DNA of 64,000 nucleotides from Thermopolyspora sp040678635 (GCF_040678635.1 NZ_JBFATZ010000004.1:1-64000); one strand, 5' to 3'. Positions 7,131-17,694 are shown, counted from the first letter of the stretch. The notes: generated by a model from the letters alone, not told the origin. Made by a program: numbers and translations.

Positions 7131-8731
7131 CGTTCGTCCTCCACGTTCGTCGCTCCCCGATGTGTCGCGTCCGGTCGCGTCGCTCCCGGCTCCGTTCCCA
7201 CCCGCACCGGCGTCCCCGTTCCCGGCGAAACCGGAATGTCCGGATCGACGGGGGTGAGGGGCCGCCCGGGCGCCGCACCGGACTCCGCCGCCAGGCCGGT
7301 CTCCCGCAGGGCGCCGTTCGGTACGCCATTCGGGGCGCCGTTCGGTACCCCATTCGGGGCGCCGTTCGGGGCGGCGACCGGGATGTTCCCCGGGATGTCG
7401 TGGCCCAGCCGGTCGCGCTTGACCGTCAGGTAGCGCACGTTGTGCGGGTTGACCGCCACCGGCATGGCCTCGCGGCCGAGCACCTTGACGCCGTAGCCGT
7501 CCATCCCGCGCACCTTGGCGGGGTTGTTGGTGAGCACCCGGACCGACCTTATCCCCAGGTCGGCGAGGATCTGACCGGCGTTGGAGAACTCCCGCGCGTC
7601 CACCGGCAGGCCGAGCTCCACGTTGGCGTCCACGGTGTCGCTGCCGTTGTCCTGCAGGCTGTAGGCGCGCAGCTTGGCCGTCAGGCCGATGCCGCGCCCC
7701 TCGTGGCCGCGCAGGTAGACGACGACGCCCCGGCCCTCGGCGGCGATCATGCGCATGGCGTTGTCGAGCTGGACGCCGCAGTCGCAGCGCAGCGAGCCGA
7801 GCACGTCGCCGGTGAGGCACTCCGAGTGCACCCGGACCAGGACGTTCTCCACGCCGGAGTCGGCCACGTTGTCGCCGTAGACCAGCGCCACGTGCTCGCC
7901 GCCGTCGAGCGCGCTGACGTACCCGTACGCCCGCCACATCCCGTACCGGTTGGGCAGCCGGGTCTCGGCGGCCCGGGTGACGAATCGCTCGACGCGCCTG
8001 CGGTGGTCGATGAGCTGCTCGATCGAGATCAGCGCCAGGTCGTGCTCGTCGGCGAAGCGCCGCAGCTCCGGCAGCCGGGCCATGGTGCCGTCGTCGTTGA
8101 CCACCTCGGCGAGCACGCCGGCCGGGGTGAGCCCGGCGAGGCGGGCCAGGTCCACGGCGGCCTCGGTGTGGCCGGGCCTGACGAGGACGCCGCCCTCGCG
8201 GTAGCGCAGCGGGAAGATGTGCCCGGGACGGACCAGCTCGTACGGCTCGGTGGCCGAGTCGGCGAGGGTCCGGATCGTCTTCGCCCGGTCGGCCGCCGAG
8301 ATGCCCGTGGTGACGCCGTCGCGGGCGTCCACGCTGACCGTGTAGGCGGTGCGCAGCCGCTCCCGGTTCTGGTGCACCATGAGCGGCAGGCCGAGCCTGT
8401 CCAGGTCCTCGCCGAGCATCGGCACGCAGATGACGCCGCTGGTGTGCCGGATGGTGAAGGCCAGCAGCTCGGGCGTGGCCTTCGACGCGGCGAAGATGAT
8501 GTCGCCCTCGTTCTCGCGGTTCTCGTCGTCGACCACGACGACCGGCCGGCCCTCGCGGATGTCGGCGATGGCCCGCTCGACCGGGTCAAGGACGATGTCC
8601 GGCGTGTCCTCGGCCCTGTCGACGGCCCTGTCGACGGCCCTGTCGACGGCCCTGTCGACGGCCCTGTCGACGGCCCTGTCGACGGGGCTGCCCGTGGTGG
8701 CCGCGGGGACGCCCGCGATCGCCCCGCTCAT
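7127..8731 (-). CDS. ribBA: Bifunctional 3,4-dihydroxy-2-butanone-4-phosphate synthase / GTP cyclohydrolase II
   Basis: A 534-residue fusion supplying both riboflavin precursors. The RibB half (about residues 33-240) has the acidic active-site motif DDENRENEGDIIFAA; the RibA half (about 240-450) has HSECLTGDVLGSLRCDCG, with the three zinc cysteines, and YLRGHEGRGIGL. Two non-conserved stretches are repetitive: residues 16-40 are repeats of VDRA, encoded by a perfect 12-bp tandem repeat, and the C-terminal 80 residues contain PNGAPNGV repeats and a Pro/Gly/Thr-rich tail beyond the usual end of RibA. The ATG at 8731 overlaps the ribE stop as ATGA. Confidence 0.96.
   Translation of the reverse strand: MSGAIAGVPAATTGSPVDRAVDRAVDRAVDRAVDRAVDRAEDTPDIVLDPVERAIADIREGRPVVVVDDENRENEGDIIFAASKATPELLAFTIRHTSGVICVPMLGEDLDRLGLPLMVHQNRERLRTAYTVSVDARDGVTTGISAADRAKTIRTLADSATEPYELVRPGHIFPLRYREGGVLVRPGHTEAAVDLARLAGLTPAGVLAEVVNDDGTMARLPELRRFADEHDLALISIEQLIDHRRRVERFVTRAAETRLPNRYGMWRAYGYVSALDGGEHVALVYGDNVADSGVENVLVRVHSECLTGDVLGSLRCDCGVQLDNAMRMIAAEGRGVVVYLRGHEGRGIGLTAKLRAYSLQDNGSDTVDANVELGLPVDAREFSNAGQILADLGIRSVRVLTNNPAKVRGMDGYGVKVLGREAMPVAVNPHNVRYLTVKRDRLGHDIPGNIPVAAPNGAPNGVPNGAPNGVPNGALRETGLAAESGAAPGRPLTPVDPDIPVSPGTGTPVRVGTEPGATRPDATHRGATNVEDER
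8612..8683. repeat. 12-bp tandem repeat, six perfect copies, inside ribBA
   Basis: The unit GGCCCTGTCGAC is repeated six times without error, giving VDRA repeats before the RibB domain. A unit divisible by three and perfect copies suggest recent in-frame slippage in a linker that tolerates length change. Confidence 0.95.
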
Positions 8732-9351
8732 CGCCCGGCCTCGCTCTCGGCGTAGGCGGCGACCTGCTTCTCGACGTACTTGGCGATGACGTCGACCTCC
8801 AGGTTCACCCGGTCCCCCGGCCGTTTCGCGCCGAGCGTGGTGAGCTCGAGGGTGGCCGGGATGAGGGCGACGGTGAAGCTCTCGGCGTCCACTCCGGCCA
8901 CGGTGAGGCTGACCCCGTCGACGGCGACGGAGCCCTTCTCCACGACGTACCGGGCGAGCGCGGGCGGCAGCGAGAACCGCACCCGCTCCCACCGCTCGCC
9001 GGGCTCGCGGGAGAGCACCGTGCCGGTGCCGTCCACGTGCCCCTGCACGATGTGCCCGCCCAGCCGCTGATCGGCCCGTACGGCCCGCTCCAGGTTGACC
9101 CGCGAGCCCACGGCCCGGTCGCCCAGCGTGGTGCGGGCGAGCGTCTCGGCGACGGCGTCCACGGTGAACACCTCGCCGTCCAGGGCGACCACGGTGAGGC
9201 AGACGCCGTCCACCGCGATCGAGTCGCCGTGCCGGGCGTCGGAGGTGACGGTCTTGCCGCGGATCGCGATCCGCGCGAGCTCGCCCGCCCGGTCGCCCAC
9301 GTGCTCGACGCCCGCTATCTCGCCGATCTCCTCGACGATTCCGGTGAACAT
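8728..9351 (-). CDS. ribE: Riboflavin synthase alpha subunit
   Basis: This enzyme dismutates two 6,7-dimethyl-8-ribityllumazine molecules to riboflavin. The 207-residue protein starts with the canonical MFTGIVEEIGE and contains two lumazine-binding barrels in tandem, with GGHIVQGHVDGTG ending the first and a related stretch (SVAVDGVSLTVAGVD) in the second. AAAGGA lies eight bases before the ATG. It is the first gene after the FMN riboswitch and is coupled to ribBA through an ATGA overlap. The deaminase/reductase gene ribD, which often lies in such clusters, is not present. Confidence 0.96.
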   Translation of the reverse strand: MFTGIVEEIGEIAGVEHVGDRAGELARIAIRGKTVTSDARHGDSIAVDGVCLTVVALDGEVFTVDAVAETLARTTLGDRAVGSRVNLERAVRADQRLGGHIVQGHVDGTGTVLSREPGERWERVRFSLPPALARYVVEKGSVAVDGVSLTVAGVDAESFTVALIPATLELTTLGAKRPGDRVNLEVDVIAKYVEKQVAAYAESEAGR

Positions 9352-9540
9352 CCGGTCAGTCCTTTCGCCGGGCGCGGGGAAAACGCCGGGCGCGCGAGGA
9401 ACGCGACCGGAAAACAGAAGGGGGAACGATCACCGGGGCCTCCTAGTCGCCAGTACCGCAAGTGCCGAGGCGAACCCCGGGGAACGGGACCGGCGCTCAA
9501 GGCGCACCGACGTAGGCGGCAGGGCGTAGGCCCCGCCGCG

Positions 9541-9662
9541 CGCGCTTCCTCCCATCCGGACTTTCACCGTCGGTCCCGGAGTTCCACCGGGTCAACCGGC
9601 CGATGGCCTCGGCCGGGTCGCGGACTGTCACCGCCGGTTCGGATTTTCACCGACCCCGGAGC
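9541..9662 (-). promoter_or_regulatory. FMN riboswitch (RFN element) controlling the rib operon
   Basis: Read on the minus strand, the element contains the conserved core GGTGAAAATCCGAACCGGC, then GGTGACAGTCCGCGA, a variable GGCCGAGGCCATCGGCC hairpin arm, and the 3' signature GGTGAAAGTCCGGATGGGAG. It ends about 190 nt before the ribE start, leaving room for an expression platform in the leader. FMN binding to this class lowers expression of riboflavin genes. A weak promoter (TTCACC, 18 bases, TACAAG) lies just upstream at about 9680-9710. Confidence 0.96.
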
Positions 9663-9672
9663 ACGCTGTGCT

Positions 9673-10224
9673 GCACTTGTAGTGTGCCATGTCCGATCGG
9701 GTGAACGCGCGGGGGCCCCACCTCACGGGCCGCGATGCCGCCGACGGGCCCCGGGAGACCGGCGAGAGGCGGCCGGGGCGGCGCGGGGGCCGTGGACGGA
9801 CGGAGGGCGGACGGAAAGCGGACGGAGAGCGCACGGTCGCCGCCGGTCATCACGGCAGGCCCGGGCCGGAAGCCTTGACAATCCTGACAACCGGGATCCG
9901 TAAGCCGTCAATTACAAATTGGCCGGGCGGCCACCTCGGCCGGAGATGATTGCCGCTCTCACTCGAACCCCATCTGTCCCGATCGTGTCGGGATTGTGTC
10001 ACAGAACCGTGAACAACTGGAGGCCAGCTGACTCACAGTTTTCCTTATGATGTCTTCCCAGGTCAACAGGTTTATGGGACACAAGCTGGTTGACGTTGAA
10101 CAACGAAGTGACCAAGAAACCCGATACCCCTCCCAAGCCGTTGACCCAAAGAAAATAAGTTGTCAGGGTGCCAGCAGGTCGGCTTTTTGCCCGATCTTTC
10201 ACGTAACCCGGGAGCCGCTGCGCA
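9673..10224. other. Divergent promoter region between rib and the ABC importer
   Basis: About 550 bp separate the FMN riboswitch (minus) from the first importer gene (plus). The stretch 9960-10160 is AT-rich for this genome. It contains GTCAAC at 10062-10067 and GTTGAC at 10089-10094, an inverted pair, followed by the small palindrome GTTGAACAAC (10095-10104). A TTGACA at about 9875 could be a -35 box. No small gene is evident. Confidence 0.45.
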
Positions 10225-11250
10225 ATGACGTTCCCCTCTCACGCCACCACGGACACCCCTCCGGACGCGGTGGACACGGCGACGACGGCTCCGGCGACGC
10301 CGAGCCGAAGCGTCGTGGGGCGTTCCCCCGGCCGGCTGATGTGGCTGCGCTTCCGCCGCGATCGCACGGGCATGGTCTCCGCGGCCATCGTGCTGTTCTT
10401 CATCCTCGTCGCCGTGTGCGCGCCACTCATCTCGCTCGTGTACGGCAAAGACCCCTATACGACATATGGCCTGGATAATCCGGGTCTACTCAACGAGTAC
10501 GGCTTCCCCATCCTGCCGAACGGCGGCATCAGCTCGGAATTCTGGTTCGGCATCGAGCCGAGCCTCGGCCGAGACGTGTTCATGCAGCTCGTGTACGGCA
10601 TTCGCACCTCGCTGGCGATCGCGCTCGCCGCCTCGATCGCCACCACGCTGGTCGGCATCGTGGTCGGCATCGTCAGCGGCTACTTCGGCGGCAGGACCGA
10701 CTACTTCATCGGCCGCGTCATCGACGTCATGCTGTCGTTCCCCTCGACGCTGTTCATCATCGCGTTCATGCCGGTGGTGGAGAACCTGTTCGTCCGGCCC
10801 GAGGAATCGACGCCGATCTGGCTGCGGGCGGTGACGCTCATCATCGTGCTCACGATCTTCGGCTGGGCGGGACTCGCCCGCCTGCTGCGCGGCAACGTGC
10901 TGTCGCTGCGCGAGCGGGAGTTCGTCGAGGCCGCGCGGGTGACCGGGGCCTCCCCCACACGGATCATCTTCAAGGAACTGCTGCCCAACCTCTGGACGCC
11001 CATCCTCATCCAGTCCACCCTGCTGCTGCCCAGCCTGGTCACCACGGAGGCCGCGCTGTCCTTCCTGGGCGTCGGCATGATCGAGCCCACGCCGGACTGG
11101 GGCCGGATGTTCCTGCGCGGCACCGAGGTCTACCAGGACGACATCACGTACCTGATGTTCCCCGGTATCGCGTTGCTGATCTTCGTGGTCGCCTTCAACC
11201 TGCTCGGCGACTCGGTCAGGGACGCCTTCGACCCCAAGATCAGGCGCTGA
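10225..11250 (+). CDS. Peptide-type ABC transporter permease, DppC/OppC family
   Basis: A 341-residue inner-membrane subunit of a group-5 solute importer. After a polar 40-residue N-terminus comes the first membrane helix (GMVSAAIVLFFILVAVCAPL), a periplasmic loop, then five further helices. The cytoplasmic EAA loop, which docks on the ATPases, is FVEAARVTGASPTRIIFKEL. The substrate cannot be told from the permease; di- and oligopeptides are typical. The ATG has GGGAG 10 bases upstream. It is unusual that the DppC-type gene comes first, ahead of the binding protein and the DppB partner. Confidence 0.9.
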   Translation: MTFPSHATTDTPPDAVDTATTAPATPSRSVVGRSPGRLMWLRFRRDRTGMVSAAIVLFFILVAVCAPLISLVYGKDPYTTYGLDNPGLLNEYGFPILPNGGISSEFWFGIEPSLGRDVFMQLVYGIRTSLAIALAASIATTLVGIVVGIVSGYFGGRTDYFIGRVIDVMLSFPSTLFIIAFMPVVENLFVRPEESTPIWLRAVTLIIVLTIFGWAGLARLLRGNVLSLREREFVEAARVTGASPTRIIFKELLPNLWTPILIQSTLLLPSLVTTEAALSFLGVGMIEPTPDWGRMFLRGTEVYQDDITYLMFPGIALLIFVVAFNLLGDSVRDAFDPKIRR

Positions 11251-11306
11251 TGTCGCGCCTGCCGAACGTCATGACCCCCTCAGGTAGGAGATAGGAGCAA
11301 TACCAC

Positions 11307-13094
11307 ATGATTCGACGGAGACGGTCGGTGACGGCCGTTCTGGCGATCGGCGTACTGGCGATCGGCGCGGCGTGCGCCCCGGGCAACGCGGGCGGGGGCG
11401 GCGGCGGCAACGCGCCCGCCGCCTCGGCGTCCGCTCCGGCGACGGAGACGTTCACCGCGCCGAAAGTGACGATCGGCACCGCCGACGACTCTCGCGGGCC
11501 CGCCCCCGAGCCCGAGGGCGTGGTCAAGGGCGGCACGGTCACGATGATCGACCGCGACGACTTCGCCCACCTCGACCCGGGCCAGATCTACGTCAACACC
11601 GAAGGCAACATGGCCCTGCTGTACGCGCGGGGCCTGACCGGCTACAGGCGCGTGACCAAGGGCGAGTACAAGCTCGTCGGCGACCTCGCCACCGACACCG
11701 GCACCGTCTCCGACGGCGGCAAGACCTGGACGTTCACCCTCAAGGACGGGGTGAAGTGGCAGGACGGCAGCGCGATCACGTCCGAGGACGTCAAGTGGAC
11801 GATCGAGCGGCTGTTCGCCCCGCACATCACCTTCGGCCCGGCCTACATCCAGCAGTGGCTCACCCAAGAGGACTACAAGAAGGACTACCAGGGCCCCTAC
11901 GACGGCAAGCACCTGGACAGCATCCAGACGCCCGACGACAAGACGGTCGTCTTCAAGTTCAAGGAGCCGCACGCCGACGCCAACTTCGCCTTCGCGATGG
12001 CCGGCTACTACCTGGTGCCCAAGGCCAAGGACACCAAGGAGAAGTACGACAAGCAGCCCTTCTCCAGCGGGCCGTACATGATCACCGCGCACACTCCGGA
12101 CAAGTCGATGGAGCTGGAGCGCAACCCGAACTGGGACCCGGCCACCGACCCGATCCGCGGCGCCTACCCGGACAAGTGGCGCTTCGAGTTCGGCCAGGAG
12201 GCCATCCAGATCAGTGACCGGTTCATCGCCGACGCCGGGGCCGACAAGACCGCGATGTCGTTCTACAGCTACGTCGCCCCCGAGCGGCTGCAGCAGGTCC
12301 TGAAGGACGAGAGCCTCAAGCCGCGGCTGCTGCGCCAGCCCTCGCCGTACGGTAACTACTACTACTTCAACCTCGACCGGATGAAGGACATCAAGGTACG
12401 GCAGGCGATCAACTACGCGTGGCCGACCCGCCAGCTCCAGCAGATCGAGGGCGGCCCCGCGGCCAAGGTGATCTCCACCACCATCCTCAACCCGGTCGTG
12501 GCCGGGTGGTCGGACTTCGACGTGTTCGGCCAGAAGGCCAAGCCGGACGGCGACATCGAGAAGGCCAAGCAGCTCCTGGCCGAGTCGAGCACCCCCAACC
12601 CGACGATCATCTACGCGTACAACCAGACTCCCACCGAGGAGCGCAAGACGGTCGTCATCAAGAACCAGCTCGCCAAGATCGGCATCAACGTGGTGCCGAA
12701 GCCGCTGGCCCGCAAGACCTACTACGACCAGATCAGCAAGGTGGACAACGGCTTCGACATGTACTGGGGCGGCTGGGGCCAGGACTGGCCGTCAGGCTCG
12801 ACGGTGTTCCCGGTCATCTTCGGCCCGGTGCGCGACGGCGGCTACAACCAGTCCCACCTGCGCGACCCGGGAGTCGACGCGGAGATGAAGCGCATCCTCT
12901 CGCTGTCGGACGCCAACGAGGCGAACGCGGCGTGGAGCGCCCTTGACAAGAAGATCGTGGAGACGATCACCCCGCTCGTCCCCGACCTCAACGACATCGG
13001 CACCATGCTGCACGGGTCGCTGATCGGCGGCGCCGAGATCGACCCGCAGAGCTGGGCCGTCTCGCCCAACACCATCTTCGTCAAGCAGCAGTGA
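11307..13094 (+). CDS. Extracellular solute-binding lipoprotein, family 5
   Basis: The 595-residue receptor captures the substrate outside the membrane. A lipoprotein signal peptide (four Arg, hydrophobic core, lipobox AIGAAC with Cys23) is followed by a Gly/Ala linker. The SBP_bac_5 fold then starts with GGTVTMIDRDDFAHLDPGQ and continues with TWTFTLKDGVKWQDGSAITS, the family hallmark. AGGAG precedes the ATG by about 10 bases. It lies 56 bp behind the DppC-type gene. A strong hairpin after it may let the receptor be made in excess of the membrane parts. Substrate specificity is not visible. Confidence 0.93.
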   Translation: MIRRRRSVTAVLAIGVLAIGAACAPGNAGGGGGGNAPAASASAPATETFTAPKVTIGTADDSRGPAPEPEGVVKGGTVTMIDRDDFAHLDPGQIYVNTEGNMALLYARGLTGYRRVTKGEYKLVGDLATDTGTVSDGGKTWTFTLKDGVKWQDGSAITSEDVKWTIERLFAPHITFGPAYIQQWLTQEDYKKDYQGPYDGKHLDSIQTPDDKTVVFKFKEPHADANFAFAMAGYYLVPKAKDTKEKYDKQPFSSGPYMITAHTPDKSMELERNPNWDPATDPIRGAYPDKWRFEFGQEAIQISDRFIADAGADKTAMSFYSYVAPERLQQVLKDESLKPRLLRQPSPYGNYYYFNLDRMKDIKVRQAINYAWPTRQLQQIEGGPAAKVISTTILNPVVAGWSDFDVFGQKAKPDGDIEKAKQLLAESSTPNPTIIYAYNQTPTEERKTVVIKNQLAKIGINVVPKPLARKTYYDQISKVDNGFDMYWGGWGQDWPSGSTVFPVIFGPVRDGGYNQSHLRDPGVDAEMKRILSLSDANEANAAWSALDKKIVETITPLVPDLNDIGTMLHGSLIGGAEIDPQSWAVSPNTIFVKQQ

Positions 13095-13152
13095 TCCCCC
13101 GAGCGATCCCCCAAGTGATCCCCGAGTGACGCTCGTATGAACCCGCGCTGAC

Positions 13153-13201
13153 CCCCTGGCCGGCCGCCGCGGCGACACCCCGCCGGCGGCCGGTCCAGGG
13201 G
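13153..13201 (+). terminator. Large hairpin between binding-protein and DppB genes (attenuator or processing signal)
   Basis: CCCCTGGCCGGCCGCCG and CGGCGGCCGGTCCAGGGG pair along their whole length with a single bulged base, separated by about 11 bases. There is no T-tract. Such stems after a binding-protein gene usually act as partial terminators or 3'-end stabilisers, because the permease and ATPase genes follow in the same direction. Confidence 0.6.
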
Positions 13202-13264
13202 CCGCGCGGGCCCCTACGCCCGGAGTCCCACCCCAGGAGTCCCACCCCAGGAGTCCCGCAGACC

Positions 13265-14245
13265 ATGCTCGCCTTCCTCACCCGCCGCTCCATCGGGGCC
13301 GTGGTCACGCTGCTGATCATCGCGGCGGTCACGTTCTTCCTGTTCTTCGCCGTGCCCGCCGATCCGGCGCGGCTGGCCTGCGGGAAGGTCTGCCCGCCCG
13401 AGCTGCTGGAACAGGCGCGGCACAACCTCGGCATGGACATGCCGGTGTGGCAGCAGTTCCTCGCGTGGGTGGGCGGCCTCGTCGCCGGCCGCGACTACGA
13501 GGGGCTGGGGCACTGCCCGGCGCCCTGCCTGGGCTACTCGTTCGTCAACCGCGAGCCGGTGCTGGAGACGATCCTCGACCGGCTGCCGCTCACCCTGTCG
13601 CTCACCTTCGGGGCGGCGCTGCTGTTCCTGCTGTTCGGCGTCGGCACCGGCATGATCGCCGCGCTCAAGCAGGGCAAGGCACTCGACAAGATCGCCAGCG
13701 TGTCGTCGCTGATCGGCGCGTCGGTGCAGATCTACTTCGTGGGCACCCTGGCCATGTACTTCCTGGTCTACCAGTGGCAGATCCTCGGCCGGCCGCAGTA
13801 CATCCCGCTCACCGACAACCCGATCGCCTGGGCGTACGGCCTGCTGCTGCCCTGGGTCGTGCTGTCGATCATCTTCACCGCCAACTACACGCGCATGACG
13901 CGCTCGACGATGGTGGAGCAGCTCTCGGAGGACTACGTGCGCACGGCCACGGCGAAGGGCATGCCGCGCCGTACGGTGGTGATGCGGTTCGCGCTGCGCG
14001 GCACGCTGATCCCGATCGTCACGATCTTCGGCGTGGACCTCGGGCAGCTCATCGGCGGCGCGATCATCACCGAGACCACGTTCGGCCTGCAGGGCATCGG
14101 ACGGCTGGCGATCCGGGCGGTGACCGACTCGGACCTGCCGATGCTGATGGCGACGGTGCTGCTCGCCGCCGCCGCGATCGTGGTGTTCAACGTGATCGTC
14201 GACATCCTGTACGCCGTCATCGACCCCCGCGTACGGCTGAGCTGA
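13265..14245 (+). CDS. Peptide-type ABC transporter permease, DppB/OppB family
   Basis: A 326-residue membrane subunit that pairs with the DppC-type permease. It begins with the typical first helix (GAVVTLLIIAAVTFFLFF) and the PADPAR sequence of DppB proteins, and has six predicted helices. The EAA docking loop is YVRTATAKGMPRRTVVMRFAL. A periplasmic loop near residues 75-95 contains two Cys (LGHCPAPCLGYSF), which could form a disulfide. The ATG is preceded by a 14-bp direct repeat (AGGAGTCCCACCCC) that places three successive GGAG sequences before the start. Confidence 0.92.
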   Translation: MLAFLTRRSIGAVVTLLIIAAVTFFLFFAVPADPARLACGKVCPPELLEQARHNLGMDMPVWQQFLAWVGGLVAGRDYEGLGHCPAPCLGYSFVNREPVLETILDRLPLTLSLTFGAALLFLLFGVGTGMIAALKQGKALDKIASVSSLIGASVQIYFVGTLAMYFLVYQWQILGRPQYIPLTDNPIAWAYGLLLPWVVLSIIFTANYTRMTRSTMVEQLSEDYVRTATAKGMPRRTVVMRFALRGTLIPIVTIFGVDLGQLIGGAIITETTFGLQGIGRLAIRAVTDSDLPMLMATVLLAAAAIVVFNVIVDILYAVIDPRVRLS

Positions 14246-14317
14246 CCGGCGGCCTCGCCACCCGCCACCTTGTAAGCCCTTGTAAGCCGCGTTCAAAGGA
14301 GTTTCGAGGAGCATGGA

Positions 14318-15435
14318 GTGACCACCGCGACCTGGACCACCGAGCCCGCCGTACGCAAAGGTCCCGGGCCGTTCCTCGCGGTTCGCGACCTCACCGTCGA
14401 CTTCAGCACCGAGGACGGCGTGGTGCACGCGGTGGACAACCTCTCCTTCGACCTGGAGAAGGGCACCACGCTCGGGATCGTGGGCGAGTCCGGCTCCGGC
14501 AAGTCGGTCACCAACCTGACGATCCTCGGCCTGCACAACCCCGAGTCCACCAAGGTCCAGGGCGAGATCTGGCTGGAGGACCAGGAGCTGGTGTCGGCGA
14601 GCCGCGGCACGATGGAGCGGCTGCGCGGCAACCGCATCGCCATGATCTTCCAGGATCCGCTCACCGCGCTCTCGCCGTACCACACGGTGGGGCGGCAGAT
14701 CGCCGAGGTCTACCGCCGCCACAAGGGGGCGAGCAAGCGCGAGGCCCGGGACCGGGCGATCGAGATGCTGCGGCGGGTGGGCATCCCGCGCCCGGAGATG
14801 CGGGTGGACGACTACCCCCACCACTTCTCCGGCGGCATGCGGCAGCGGGCGATGATCGCGATGGCGCTGGTGTGCGACCCCGACCTGCTCATCGCCGACG
14901 AGCCCACCACGGCGCTTGACGTGACCGTGCAGGCGCAGATCCTCGACCTGCTCAAGGACCTGCAGCAGCAGTTCGGCACCTCGATCATCCTGATCACGCA
15001 CGACCTGGGCGTGGTGGCGAACACCGCGCACGACGTGCTGGTCATGTACGCCGGGCGGGCGGTCGAGCGGGGCACGGTCCGCGAGGTGCTGCGCGAGCCC
15101 CGCCACCCCTACACGTGGGGGCTGCTGTCGTCGATGCCGAGCCTGAGCTCGCCGCTGGACGTGCCGCTGGTGCCGGTGCGGGGCACGCCGCCGAGCCTGC
15201 TCGACCCGCCGTCCGGATGCCCGTTCCATCCCCGGTGCGACTTCGTGGACCTGGTGGGGCGGGAGTTCTGCGTCGGCGAGCGGCCCGCGCTCACGCCCGA
15301 GCGGGGGCACGGCGACGCCTGCCACCTCACCCCGGCGCAGAAGCAGGAGATCCTGGCCGAACGGTCCGCCGGGACCCTCGCGGCGGCCGCCGCCGAGCGG
15401 AAGCCGGGCGACGAAGCCGATGGAGGAGAACAGCC

Positions 15436-15439
<4 letters not shown>
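14318..15439 (+). CDS. Peptide-type ABC transporter ATP-binding protein, DppD/OppD family
   Basis: One of two ATPases energising the importer. In 373 residues it shows Walker A (GESGSGKS), the Q-loop (MIFQDPLTALSP), the ABC signature (FSGGMRQRAMIA) and Walker B (LLIADEPTTALD), then the switch His (LITHDLG). The oligopeptide-transporter C-terminal extension with conserved Cys (SGCPFHPRCDF) follows; in this family it can hold an iron-sulfur cluster. The start is GTG, preceded by GAGGAG. Its stop overlaps the next GTG as GTGA. Confidence 0.93.
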
Positions 15440-16488
<1,049 letters not shown>

Positions 16489-16673
16489 CGCCCTCGACGC
16501 CGCTCGGCGGCGTCAGGCCAGGACATCGGGGCGGGGTGTCGCCGCCGCCTGCCGTACCGGCCTGACGCCGCTCGGCGGTCGCGGGCACCCGTCCCGGCGG
16601 AACTCCCGGCGCGCGAACGCGGCGCGGAGACCCGGAACCCGCCGGGCCGTCGGCCCGCCCGCACCCGCGCCCG

Positions 16674-17357
16674 TCAGGACGCGGCGGTGCGCTTCTTGAA
16701 GGCGGATTCGGCGCGGTCGCGCAGGTCGCGGACGGCCTGGGCGGCGTCTTCCGCGCCGTAGACGGCGTTGCCGGCCACGAAGACGTCGGCGCCCGCGTCG
16801 GCGCATCGCTCGATCGTGGCCGCGGAGACGCCGCCGTCCACCTGGAGCCAGATCTCGCCGCCGTGCCGTTCGATGAGCTCGCGGGCGCGGCGGACCTTGG
16901 GCAGGACGATGTCGAGGAAGCGCTGACCGCCGAAGCCCGGCTCGACGGTCATCACCAGCAGCATGTCGATCTCGCCGAGCAGGTCCTCGTACGGCTCGAC
17001 GGGGGTGGCGGGGTTGAGCGCGAACCCAGCTCGCGCCCCGGCCTCCCTGATCGCGCGCAGCGTACGCACCGGGGCCTTGGCCGCCTCGGCGTGGATGGTC
17101 ACGCTGCCCGCCCCCGCCTCGGCGTAGCCGACGGCCCACCGGTCCGGGTCCTCGATCATCAGGTGGCAGTCGACCGGCAGCTGCGTGGCCTTCAGCAGCG
17201 ACTCGACGACGGGCAGGCCGAGCGTCAGGTTCGGCACGAAGTGGTTGTCCATGACGTCGACGTGCAGCCAGTCGGCCACGTCACCGACCCGGGCGGCCTC
17301 GTCGGCGAGGCGTGCGAAGTCCGCGGACAGGATGCTGGGCGAAATCTGTACCACCAT
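16674..17357 (-). CDS. rpe: Ribulose-phosphate 3-epimerase
   Basis: It interconverts ribulose 5-phosphate and xylulose 5-phosphate in the pentose phosphate pathway, and ribulose 5-phosphate is also the substrate of RibB. The 227-residue TIM barrel has PSILSADF, the metal-binding LHVDVMDNHFVPN and the MTVEPGFGGQ signature. It is the last gene of the minus-strand rsmB-fmt-def neighbourhood. In related genomes rpe stands beside rib genes; here a 6-kb importer operon separates them. Confidence 0.95.
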   Translation of the reverse strand: MVVQISPSILSADFARLADEAARVGDVADWLHVDVMDNHFVPNLTLGLPVVESLLKATQLPVDCHLMIEDPDRWAVGYAEAGAGSVTIHAEAAKAPVRTLRAIREAGARAGFALNPATPVEPYEDLLGEIDMLLVMTVEPGFGGQRFLDIVLPKVRRARELIERHGGEIWLQVDGGVSAATIERCADAGADVFVAGNAVYGAEDAAQAVRDLRDRAESAFKKRTAAS

Positions 17358-17442
17358 GATGGGCGAGTCTATTGGGACCCACGGGGGCGTCCACGCGACG
17401 GGGCCGCCACCGCTCAGCCGCCGGGCCGCCCCGGACGGCCGC

Positions 17443-17694
17443 TCAGAACTCCGGAATCAGGCCCAGGGTCTTCTCCTCGCCTCGGTCCCGGATCATCTGG
17501 TTGAGGGTCTCGATGAGCTCATCGCGCTCGTAGTCGCCCTCCGGCAGGTGGTCGAAGTGGACCATCAGGTCGGGCGCCAGGTCCGCCGCGACGGCGTGGG
17601 CGTGGATATCGTTGCGGGTCACCCGCTCGCTGGGCGTCGCGTACAGGCCGTCGATGACCCGGGTGACCTCGGCGATCGCTGTCTGTTGCGTCAT
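17443..17694 (-). CDS. Small conserved-looking protein, DUF2795-like
   Basis: An 83-residue acidic protein. The stretch VTRNDIHAHAVAADLAPDLMVHFDHLPEGDYERDELIETLNQMI follows the pattern of DUF2795 proteins (helix, then LP..Y.. and a final helix); the resemblance is by eye only. No catalytic residues, signal or membrane segment are visible. The ATG at 17694 gives the most natural N-terminus (MTQQTAIAEV); a GTG at 17727 would add 11 residues. It lies between rsmB and rpe on the same strand and is probably cotranscribed. Function unknown. Confidence 0.6.
   Translation of the reverse strand: MTQQTAIAEVTRVIDGLYATPSERVTRNDIHAHAVAADLAPDLMVHFDHLPEGDYERDELIETLNQMIRDRGEEKTLGLIPEF

Noticed and set aside
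13214..15325. A 703-codon minus-strand frame across the importer genes
   Set aside because: Antisense to two clear ABC-transporter genes whose motifs are intact.
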